From positions 1 to 5,607 of the forward strand of contig CALBTS010000204.1 in NCBI GenBank assembly GCA_937968035.1: a stretch of DNA of 5,607 nt, given 5' to 3'. The DNA comes from an uncultured Methanomethylovorans sp. Its GTDB lineage: Archaea; Halobacteriota; Methanosarcinia; Methanosarcinales; Methanosarcinaceae. The first letter of the stretch is position 1. Every line of letters starts with the position of its first letter. Of this stretch, positions 1 through 5,607 are shown one piece after another. A program made the translations under genes and the position numbers. The notes below the pieces were generated by a model. The model was not told the origin of the DNA, did no database searches, and worked only from the letters and a program-made list of their open reading frames with translations.

Positions 1-50
1 AAGTATTTGCAATTATCTTAATATAGGACAATATAGCCCAGCATTAGCGG

Positions 51-104
51 TAACGGCCCGGCGGTATAATTTCGTAAGCGTTACTCGACGAAGCATCCGG
101 GCAG
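51..104 (-). repeat. Left copy of flanking direct repeat; attC-like
   Basis: This 54-bp segment matches 5555-5607 in the same orientation: a shared block TAACGGCCCGGC, a variable middle, then GTTAC, CGACG and CCGGGCA. It folds on itself through GCCCGG (56-61) and CCGGGC (97-102), with inner pairings TTCGT (71-75)/ACGAA (88-92) and GTAA (74-77)/TTAC (81-84). On the minus strand AAC (108-106) stands before the left arm and GTTACCG (54-48) after the right arm, the layout of an integron attC site, although only GTTA of the GTTRRRY core fits. It lies downstream of the operon, where a cassette attC would be expected. The repeat is certain by eye; the attC identity is inference. Confidence 0.6.
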
Positions 105-577
105 AGTTCTGTCACCCGCGCCAGCGGGGCAAGAAAACTGTCACGGTGCGAGGAGAGTACGGCGCGGTTTTTGCCGTCCGGGTACAAACTTTGTGGACTA
201 TACGAGTGTCGCGGTACAAGTCTGATAGGAAGCAGGTATCAAGTCAAGGTATACTAAGTTTTATTGCGGGTACTGGCGCGATCGCGGTATAAGCTATTAC
301 AAAGTTGTCAAGGGAGCAGGAGCAAAAGCAAAAACCGTGACGAGCTTATGAATTATACCGTCCGTGTTAGGTTTAGGGCTATTTTATTCTGTCCCCATAT
401 AAAATTTGTCATTTTTATCGCACGATCCAAGTCCAGGTGGGACGGGCTGGAAGGCTCTTTACGCAAATAAAGCAAGTGAGTTGGCATGAGTGGTTTGCGG
501 AATGTGCCTGACAGCGAAGGGAAGGATAATTGATAAGGCTAAACCTTATAAAAAAATTCATCTTTTGAAATTAAATC
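105..577. other. Noncoding tail downstream of the operon
   Basis: This stretch of about 470 bases after the last gene holds no gene I can support. The part up to about 350 is G+C-richer and contains small palindromes: CCCGC/GCGGG (115-119/124-128), ACGGC/GCCGT (159-163/173-177), ACAAA-C-TTTGT (184-194), and CGGTATAA/TTATACCG (285-292/353-360). The motif GCGGTAYAAK occurs at 61-70, 211-220 and 284-293. GTTAGGT at 366-372 is the exact reverse complement of the ACCTAAC at 5552-5558. A short stem ATAAGG/CCTTAT (533-538/544-549) lies just past the last stop but lacks a T-run on the correct side, so I see no proper terminator. The stretch could be a decayed cassette or a structured untranslated region. 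Confidence 0.5.
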
Positions 578-1684
578 TTAGCTGTATAATTGTTCCATAA
601 TTGTCTGGAATAATTTTGACTGTCCTCCAGAACCAGGCAGAAAATTATCTCTGTTAAATTCTTTGTCATCTAATTTTACATTTTTAAGGAAATCAAGATA
701 TTCTTTATGGTTTACAATTTCACCTAGCCTGTTCAAATGGACATATAATTCCCTGAATACATTCATCAATGCAATAAAACCTGTTGACTTATTAAGGATC
801 ATTTCCGGCTCTACAGGTCCCCATGCATCAGGCCATCTAAATTCAACAGCCTTAAAATATTCAAAGATAATTTTTGCAATAATACTGTCTTTTTCATCAA
901 CGAATAAATTCCGTAAAGGTCTTTGATTTAGGTCTTTTCCATAGAATTTTTCAGGTATTTTTCCCCTTTTATATACATCTCGATCCACCATTACGTCTTT
1001 AGAAATAAGTTTCATAAGGTACTCGGAGAAGGTGGCTTGCGTTATAGTTTCTTTTTCCTTATCATTTGCGTAACCCAAGATTTTAATCTTATTCTTAAAT
1101 GGACTGCCATCCATTTGATTCAAAGCTCTTGCGATATTGTGGGCAGTTTTATGTGGACTTCTATGAGTCGCAAATTCAAATAGATCTGCAACTAATGATT
1201 TATTTACTTTCGTTTGAGTTTTGTTAATTGTGGCAAAAACAATTGCTTGATCTTCTAATTCCATACCTACAAAGACAGTGACATTGATTTGGAATCTTTT
1301 ACCATTTTTTTCAAAATATTCCAATCCTGCTATACGATGTTGTCCATCTAATACTTTGGCTATATTTTCTTTGTTAGGTATAGTCATTATGCCGTTCTTC
1401 TCATCAAAATCAATAATGTTCTCAGGTTCAATGTGAAGGATAACTCCAGTAGGAAATGTAGCATCTACCATATTTACGTATTTGGCTATTTCCTGTATTC
1501 TATTTTTAGATAATTCTCTTTGAATACCAGTATATATTTCAACTTCTCTCATTTCTGATCCTGTCTGGAGCCTCCTAATATCAGTAAAAGAAACAGAAAT
1601 AAGGTCTTCATGTTCCATTGCGCCGATATAGAATTCTCCTATTGGCTGAGTGCATTTAATGCACTTAAAACTAATTGTTTTCAT
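578..1684 (-). CDS. DGQHR domain protein (DndB-like)
   Basis: This 368-residue protein is a stand-alone DGQHR-family member. Its N-terminus carries QPIGEFYIGAM (13-23), a block typical of the family, followed by REVEIYTGIQREL (46-58). The signature VLDGQHRIAGLEYF spans 111-124 and the second conserved block, INKTQTKVNKSL, spans 153-164. The C-terminal end SGGQSKLFQTI (352-362) also looks conserved-type. DndB, the best-known member, binds DNA and regulates phosphorothioation genes; the ParB/DUF262 relatives with similar motifs bind or hydrolyse nucleotides. A DNA-sensing, regulatory or NTP-dependent role is therefore inferred, not shown. No nuclease motif is visible, unlike the larger DGQHR protein in this operon, with which it shares little beyond the two signature blocks. 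It starts at ATG inside the end of the membrane-protein gene and is the last gene. CXXC at residues 8-11 stands alone and probably does not bind metal. Confidence 0.92.
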   Translation of the reverse strand: MKTISFKCIKCTQPIGEFYIGAMEHEDLISVSFTDIRRLQTGSEMREVEIYTGIQRELSKNRIQEIAKYVNMVDATFPTGVILHIEPENIIDFDEKNGIMTIPNKENIAKVLDGQHRIAGLEYFEKNGKRFQINVTVFVGMELEDQAIVFATINKTQTKVNKSLVADLFEFATHRSPHKTAHNIARALNQMDGSPFKNKIKILGYANDKEKETITQATFSEYLMKLISKDVMVDRDVYKRGKIPEKFYGKDLNQRPLRNLFVDEKDSIIAKIIFEYFKAVEFRWPDAWGPVEPEMILNKSTGFIALMNVFRELYVHLNRLGEIVNHKEYLDFLKNVKLDDKEFNRDNFLPGSGGQSKLFQTIMEQLYS

Positions 1685-2189
1685 CCTGTAATTTGTTTAG
1701 CTGATCTAAGATATTATCTACCTGCTTAAGATTTTCTGCCTTTACATCCACTTCTGGATATTCTTTAAGAAAATCGAGATAAATACTCCTAAATACGGCG
1801 AATACAGCAAATAGAAATAGCACAATGGATACAATTCGAATCAGAATTAAATCAATTGTAAATTGGACATTTAAAATCTTCAAACAATAAATTATTGCAT
1901 AAGATGCCGAACAAATAATTAATGCCCAAAAACAGAATCCGTTTAAAAATTTATCCCATTTTTTTCGGATTGAAATTTGATTCTCATTGTATAGAAAATA
2001 TGAACTGGTAAAAAGACCAGCTCCAAAAATTAGGAATTGACCATCATCAAAGAAAGAAAGAATATAACGGTACTCCTTTAAGAATAAAATGGGTAGAAGT
2101 GAAAGAATAAATGGCAATGTCGTGCCCAAAATATTCGAGAAAAAACTTTTCCATGTTTTCTCCTGATGTGTTTTCTTAATGGTTTCCAT
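1671..2189 (-). CDS. Small multi-pass membrane protein of unknown function
   Basis: I do not recognise a family. The 172-residue product has a basic, polar N-terminus (about residues 1-15) and four hydrophobic stretches: about 20-37, 51-67, 82-104 and 112-134. The loop between the second and third is positively charged (RKKWDK, 75-80), which together with the basic N-terminus suggests both termini face the cytoplasm. The tail from about 147 to 172 is rich in Leu, Asn, Asp, Glu and Lys with heptad-like spacing, so it may form a short coiled coil that contacts a partner. No catalytic motif is visible. It starts at ATG 50 bp after the preceding gene and its TAG overlaps the next gene by 14 bp. 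Its place between two DGQHR genes suggests it belongs to the same system, as a membrane anchor or as a membrane-active effector; both ideas are inference. The reading frame and gene packing make it a convincing gene. Confidence 0.82.
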   Translation of the reverse strand: METIKKTHQEKTWKSFFSNILGTTLPFILSLLPILFLKEYRYILSFFDDGQFLIFGAGLFTSSYFLYNENQISIRKKWDKFLNGFCFWALIICSASYAIIYCLKILNVQFTIDLILIRIVSIVLFLFAVFAVFRSIYLDFLKEYPEVDVKAENLKQVDNILDQLNKLQDENN

Positions 2190-2239
2190 CTTGTATGTAT
2201 AAAGTAATGGGCTTTATGTCAATATATTAGACTAAGCGT

Positions 2240-4555
2240 TTAATTCTCGAATTCCAACTTACCTTTTATTAGCCAATCATGAATGTCACATAAGAAATCA
2301 TATTCCTCTTCTTTTACACTATATTCATGGAAATTTTGATTTCTTATTTTCTCTAATCTGCTCATCCATGATGTTTTATCATCCTTATTGCCTCCTTTTT
2401 TCCCTCTATTAGGTTGAGTATAACGAGACTCGAAAATATCCCTCCAGTTTGAGCCGTAAGTTGCTATTTTTCGGTAATCAATTATGTTTAAACAATCCCA
2501 TGGTTTCTTTTCTTCATCTGGATTTTCTATTTCTCTGTTTTTTTGAAGTGCCATAACTGTAGCTGATTCCTGAACTGGTGGTGGAACACCTTTTTTAAAC
2601 CAAGAAGGCCCGTAATATGCGTCAAGAAGGTTTTTAAAGTCAGTTTTAAAATGGGTTTCGATATCCCGAATCATTTCTATTGACGCAGTGTTAAATTTTT
2701 TTGCTTCATCCTTCCAGTAGTTCTCAAGTCCTTCTGGAAGAAAGTCAGGTCTATTATCATGCACAATTTTTTGTAGCTTTCTCCAGTATTTAGTTTTTAA
2801 CCCAGTGCCATAACTTTTCTTATAAATAAGTTTCTCTTCTTGACTGAGTTTAGATAAATGATCGATCAATGGATCTAGGTAAAAATTAAGCTCATTTATA
2901 ATCTTTGTAATATCATCCTGTTTAGGATTAGCAATACCTTTTTGAATTAGATGATCTATTAAATCGCTGAAGAGCCGTATAAAACTTTCGATACCTGCAT
3001 TAATTGAAAGAAAGCCATCATTCTTTTCACCTTTCAACCACTCTTCCCTTAGTCTTTCTTTAAGATATCCGAAAGCTTTTATTAGGAATGGATAAAGCAC
3101 CTCAAAGGTGTTCTCGTTATTACCTCTAAAAAATGTGCCGTCTTGAACAACCGCATTTTTTGAATACACAGGGAAGAAATTGCTCCTGTCCAGACCTAAT
3201 CTTATGGTTTCTGTAGAAATGCATCTAGTTTCTGTTTTTACATTCTCTCCTAACTGTACTCTGTCATAAAGTGGTGATTCTATGTCTTCTCCGAGAGTTT
3301 TTGCCAGATTCAATTTTAAAGCTTTAATTCTCTCTTTAGGATTATCAGAGTCCCATAATAAATCAGCGTCAAGGTCATTTCTGAGGCTTTTAGAGACTGA
3401 TTTTTGATTTTCATTAATTTGCATGAACAATCTGACCTGTTGCCACCTATCCAAATCGACAAAAGCAACTACAGGAATAGTATTCTTGGATTTAAATTCG
3501 GAATTTGCATACCCGTATAGTCGGTGTTGCCCATCAATAATAAAAGCTGATCTGTATGTCTTAGGTAAATGCAAAATTCCAATTCTTGAAATGGCGTTAT
3601 CACATTGTGGTGTGGCGAGATCAAAATTCACCTTTTTGCCGAAGGTGTTAATATTAATAATAATAGAATTTGGGAAGAAATTACCTTCATCGACGAATTC
3701 CTGGATAGATCTTAAGCGGGACTTTTTAATCAGTCTCTGATATGTTGGCATATATTTAATATTAGCCTTATTCCGATGCAGAACGTACCCTATTTTCAAT
3801 AACTTTTCTGGCTCAATTGAAAATGAATAATAAGTATAACCTCCCATATCTCCTTTTATAGCAGGTATTGTATTCTCGAGCTCCGGAATAGTCTGTCCTT
3901 CACACAGCAATCCAAATAGTTGATATTTCGCAGAAGTACCAAGATGATTAGTTAAACCTTGGTAATATTTTACAGCCTCTTCGTCGAAATGGACTATTCC
4001 AAAGTTTTCTAATCTAGTCTTGTCAGGTTCGGTAATTATATAGTTTTTTGTTGCAAAAATAAATTTTACTCTATGCTTTGTATTTGGGAATACTTTTCTT
4101 AAAGCTTTTAAAATTCCCTCCTTCTTTCCTCCAATTGCTTCAATTGACTCTTTGAAATTTCCTTTTCTGGGTTCTCCGTCTGTAGCTTTACATTCTATAA
4201 TAAGAATAATCTCTTTTTCAATGGCTATAATATCAATTTGTTGTGTAAGGGTAAAGTCATCAGAATATGGAAGTTTGAAATTTCTATTTTTGTTAATATG
4301 ATCGAATCCTAATGAAGCAACCATAGACCATACCTCATCCTCAAAGCCTATATCGATAGGTTTGGGCTTTTTTACCTTGATTCTAGTTTTATATTTTGTC
4401 TCAACCTCCCACCCATTTGCCTTATAAGACTCTAAATAGTCAGGAATTATACTGTCGTACTGAAATAGTCTTTTTCGTTTGGATAACTCTTTCTTAAGCG
4501 CCTTATTCGTAACAAGATTCTCCCAGAATTTGCTTAAAAATTCATCATTGGTCAT
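2240..4555 (-). CDS. PD-(D/E)XK-like nuclease / DGQHR / HEPN-like fusion protein
   Basis: This 771-residue soluble protein shows three regions. Residues about 65-195 resemble a PD-(D/E)XK nuclease or restriction-endonuclease-like fold: FEDEVW (71-76), then QQIDII with D108, a hydrophobic strand, and IIECKA with E121 and K123. Residues about 238-400 are a DGQHR domain: YQR at 272-274, FFPNSIIININ (293-303), IIDGQHRLYGY (339-349) and INENQKSVSKSL (380-391). A long, probably helical stretch follows. Residues about 684-771 look like a HEPN domain of the Swt1 type, with NW at 703-704 and IRNQNFH at 737-743, which supplies R738-X4-H743, the usual HEPN RNase signature. DGQHR proteins include DndB of the phosphorothioation system and share a motif with the ParB/DUF262 superfamily. 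I infer a modification- or DNA-sensing effector. It starts at ATG one base after the methyltransferase stop. The DGQHR call is strong; the nuclease and HEPN calls rest on motifs only. Confidence 0.9.
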   Translation of the reverse strand: MTNDEFLSKFWENLVTNKALKKELSKRKRLFQYDSIIPDYLESYKANGWEVETKYKTRIKVKKPKPIDIGFEDEVWSMVASLGFDHINKNRNFKLPYSDDFTLTQQIDIIAIEKEIILIIECKATDGEPRKGNFKESIEAIGGKKEGILKALRKVFPNTKHRVKFIFATKNYIITEPDKTRLENFGIVHFDEEAVKYYQGLTNHLGTSAKYQLFGLLCEGQTIPELENTIPAIKGDMGGYTYYSFSIEPEKLLKIGYVLHRNKANIKYMPTYQRLIKKSRLRSIQEFVDEGNFFPNSIIININTFGKKVNFDLATPQCDNAISRIGILHLPKTYRSAFIIDGQHRLYGYANSEFKSKNTIPVVAFVDLDRWQQVRLFMQINENQKSVSKSLRNDLDADLLWDSDNPKERIKALKLNLAKTLGEDIESPLYDRVQLGENVKTETRCISTETIRLGLDRSNFFPVYSKNAVVQDGTFFRGNNENTFEVLYPFLIKAFGYLKERLREEWLKGEKNDGFLSINAGIESFIRLFSDLIDHLIQKGIANPKQDDITKIINELNFYLDPLIDHLSKLSQEEKLIYKKSYGTGLKTKYWRKLQKIVHDNRPDFLPEGLENYWKDEAKKFNTASIEMIRDIETHFKTDFKNLLDAYYGPSWFKKGVPPPVQESATVMALQKNREIENPDEEKKPWDCLNIIDYRKIATYGSNWRDIFESRYTQPNRGKKGGNKDDKTSWMSRLEKIRNQNFHEYSVKEEEYDFLCDIHDWLIKGKLEFEN

Positions 4556-4556
4556 G

Positions 4557-5375
4557 TTAGTGAGAATTAAGATTCGTGAATAAATATTCTTTTACTTTCC
4601 CTCTAGTTGCATTTTTCCCCCCAATAAGACTTGCTCTTTCAAGAGTAATTATCTTATCATTTTTGTTGAAAATTTCGTAAATCTTTGGGTGATACGCATT
4701 TGAAAGTATATAAAATGCACCAATTTCTCTTATCTGATCAATAAAACTACTTAACCTTTGCTGGTCTTCTAATGAGAACAACTTCTGATTGTATTTAATA
4801 AATCCATTGTTGCTGTGAGATACAGTATATGGTGGATCTAGGTAAACTAAGTCACCATATGCTATATTTTGCACCGTTTCTGCAAAATCACAGCTAATAA
4901 ATTGGGTATTTCTTAACCGGTTACTTACTTCTCTTAATAAGATAGGATCATAAAATGGCTTCCTTCGAAATCCATATGGCACATTGTACACCCCTTGTAG
5001 ATTTACTCTAAAAATACCATTAAATGAAGTTTGGTTAAGGAAAATAAATCTTGCTGCTTTAAAGATTGGCTCTTGATTTTTATCTCGTCTAATCTTATAA
5101 TAAAAAGATTCAGAGTTCTTAAATTCACTAAGTTTAGAGATTATATGCTCAGGGTAATCTCTTAAATTGATGTATGTTTCAATAAGTTCGGAGTTTACAT
5201 CAGATAGGTAAGATCCATTAGATGGATTTAATGCAAAAAACAATGAAGCGCCACCTAGGAATGGTTCATGATAAGAATTATAAGTATTCTTTCCTATTAT
5301 TAAATCCAGGTGCTTGATTAACCAATTTTTACCCCCAGCCCATCGTAAAAATGGTATTGTCTTTTCTTTTTCCAA
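4557..5375 (-). CDS. Dam-family (D12 class) adenine-N6 DNA methyltransferase
   Basis: This enzyme transfers a methyl group from S-adenosylmethionine to adenine N6 in a short DNA site. At 272 residues it is close to E. coli Dam (278) and looks complete. Motif X, FLRWAGGK, is at residues 9-16; the SAM-binding motif I, EPFLGGAS, at 37-44; an acidic DVNSELI at 59-65; the catalytic DPPY at 180-183. The segment LNQTSFNGIFRVN (113-125) followed by VPYG (132-135) resembles the DpnII/EcoRV-type methylases of this family, so GATC or a related site is plausible, but specificity is inferred. The start is TTG: an in-frame TAA lies three codons upstream, and there is no ATG before motif X. No Shine-Dalgarno is visible. 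It is first in the operon and its stop lies one base before the next ATG, suggesting coupled translation. Its likely job is protecting or marking host DNA. Confidence 0.95.
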   Translation of the reverse strand: MEKEKTIPFLRWAGGKNWLIKHLDLIIGKNTYNSYHEPFLGGASLFFALNPSNGSYLSDVNSELIETYINLRDYPEHIISKLSEFKNSESFYYKIRRDKNQEPIFKAARFIFLNQTSFNGIFRVNLQGVYNVPYGFRRKPFYDPILLREVSNRLRNTQFISCDFAETVQNIAYGDLVYLDPPYTVSHSNNGFIKYNQKLFSLEDQQRLSSFIDQIREIGAFYILSNAYHPKIYEIFNKNDKIITLERASLIGGKNATRGKVKEYLFTNLNSH

Positions 5376-5399
5376 TGACGGTTATATTGTGTTGGGTTT

Positions 5400-5407
5400 T
5401 AAAGATA
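5400..5407 (-). promoter_or_regulatory. Possible Bacteroidota-type -7 box for the operon
   Basis: Read on the minus strand this is TATCTTTA, one mismatch from the TAnnTTTG box of Bacteroidota primary-sigma promoters. It ends 24 bases before the TTG start of the methyltransferase, a sensible leader length. I see no convincing TTTG at the -33 position, so the call is tentative. No other promoter candidate in the leader is better, and the tight gene packing implies that one promoter near here serves all four genes. Confidence 0.35.
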
Positions 5408-5462
5408 CTAATTTTACATTTTCACTTTGACACATTATTATGAGGGAAAGCAAAAAGCATGT

Positions 5463-5504
5463 GTTTGGCGGTGAAGGGACGGTTGCAGAGATGAACCGCC
5501 AAAC
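5463..5504. repeat. 10-bp inverted repeat upstream of the operon
   Basis: GTTTGGCGGT at 5463-5472 is the exact reverse complement of ACCGCCAAAC at 5495-5504, with 22 bases between. It lies about 90-130 bases upstream of the methyltransferase start and upstream of the candidate -7 box. On the minus strand the second arm is followed six bases later by TTTTT, so it could be a weak terminator insulating the operon from upstream transcription. It could equally be an operator or part of the G+C-rich flanking element. The sequence does not decide between these. Confidence 0.6.
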
Positions 5505-5551
5505 TCTTGCTTGCGCGTTGGAAGTCCTGGTAAAGTCGCAGTTCGCCTTAA

Positions 5552-5607
5552 ACCTAACGGCCCGGCAATATGGGGAGGTTGTGTTACCCGACGCAAGCAC
5601 CGGGCAC
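5552..5607 (-). repeat. Right copy of flanking direct repeat; attC-like, cut by window end
   Basis: From 5555 to the window end this repeats the segment at 51-104, with conserved ends and a different middle. GCCCGG (5560-5565) pairs with CCGGGC (5600-5605). On the minus strand the left end reads CCGGGCC followed by GTTAGGT (5558-5552), a full match to the attC core GTTRRRY. The partner core, RYYYAAC, would lie just past the window and cannot be seen. In that reading this is the attC of the neighbouring cassette and the operon's cassette begins at GTTAGGT. Alternatives are a dispersed palindromic repeat of the REP type or the ends of a non-autonomous element. Confidence 0.6.

Larger units (their letters stand above)
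5376..5551. other. Upstream leader of the operon
   Basis: About 175 bases separate the methyltransferase start from the right-hand flanking repeat. The part next to the gene (to about 5450) is AT-rich and holds the candidate -7 box. The outer part is G+C-richer and holds the 10-bp inverted repeat. A short open frame crosses this region on the minus strand, but it runs into the flanking repeat and has no recognisable protein features, so I do not call a gene. If the flanking repeats are attC sites, this would be the cassette's own leader and promoter. Confidence 0.5.

Noticed and set aside
264..470. 68-codon open frame on the plus strand in the left noncoding tail
   Set aside because: Basic, low-complexity product with no recognisable motif, no ribosome-binding site or promoter, and it spans the inverted-repeat region; most likely chance.
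533..549. Stem ATAAGG/CCTTAT next to an A-run, considered as the operon terminator
   Set aside because: On the minus strand the T-run comes before the stem rather than after it, and the stem is only six mostly weak pairs, so it does not fit an intrinsic terminator for the operon.
663..926. 87-codon plus-strand open frame inside the short DGQHR gene
   Set aside because: Antisense shadow of a clear conserved coding region.
1651..1661. CXXC at residues 8-11 of the short DGQHR protein, considered as a zinc site
   Set aside because: Only one Cys pair is present with no partner pair nearby.
2196..2222. TTGACA ... TATACA on the minus strand ahead of the membrane-protein gene, considered as an internal promoter
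   Set aside because: The spacer is 15 bases, the -10 would end only six bases from the ATG, and this style of promoter is not typical of the suggested host group.
3423..3740. 105-codon plus-strand open frame inside the DGQHR part of the large gene
   Set aside because: Antisense to the conserved DGQHR blocks; shadow frame.
5382..5600. 72-codon open frame on the minus strand just upstream of the methyltransferase
   Set aside because: It starts inside the flanking repeat, crosses the inverted repeat and the candidate promoter, and its product has no domain-like features; it looks like an open stretch in a leader.
1..5607. Depletion of GATC, as might be expected for a Dam-type site under restriction
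   Set aside because: GATC occurs repeatedly through the window, for example near 283, 424, 2861, 2865 and 4834, at a rate that does not look unusual for this base composition.
1..5607. CRISPR array, tRNA or rRNA gene
   Set aside because: No regularly spaced repeats and no tRNA- or rRNA-like sequence seen on either strand.

Overview
The window is AT-rich and compact. It carries four minus-strand genes (5375 down to 578) with no clear Shine-Dalgarno sequences and one possible Bacteroidota-type promoter (TATCTTTA, close to the TAnnTTTG -7 box). Together these suggest a member of Bacteroidota or a relative, but no housekeeping gene is present to confirm it. The two ends (about 1-350 and 5450-5607) are visibly richer in G+C than the genes.

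Layout in transcription order, right to left: (1) 5375-4557, a complete Dam-family (D12 class) adenine-N6 DNA methyltransferase with a TTG start; (2) 4555-2240, a 771-residue protein with a PD-(D/E)XK-nuclease-like N-terminus, a central DGQHR (DndB-like) domain and a C-terminal HEPN-like domain with an RX4H motif; (3) 2189-1671, a small protein with about four membrane segments and a charged helical tail; (4) 1684-578, a second, shorter DGQHR protein. Genes 1/2 are 1 bp apart, 2/3 are 50 bp apart, and 3/4 overlap by 14 bp, so they look like a single operon.

Beyond the genes, two copies of a 53-54 bp G+C-rich direct repeat (51-104 and 5555-5607) bracket the operon. Each can fold on itself through GCCCGG/CCGGGC, and both resemble integron attC sites read on the minus strand. 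The right copy carries GTTAGGT, a match to the attC core. If that reading is right, the operon is an unusually large gene cassette whose genes point in the expected direction.

Proposed working model (inference): the methyltransferase marks host DNA, and one or both DGQHR proteins read DNA modification state, by analogy with DndB and with the related DUF262/ParB-fold proteins of GmrSD and SspE. The large protein would cut DNA (PD-(D/E)XK) and/or RNA (HEPN), and the membrane protein would anchor the complex or act as an extra effector. I do not recognise this exact four-gene set as a named defence system. No dndCDE, ssp, dpd, BREX or DISARM components are in the window.
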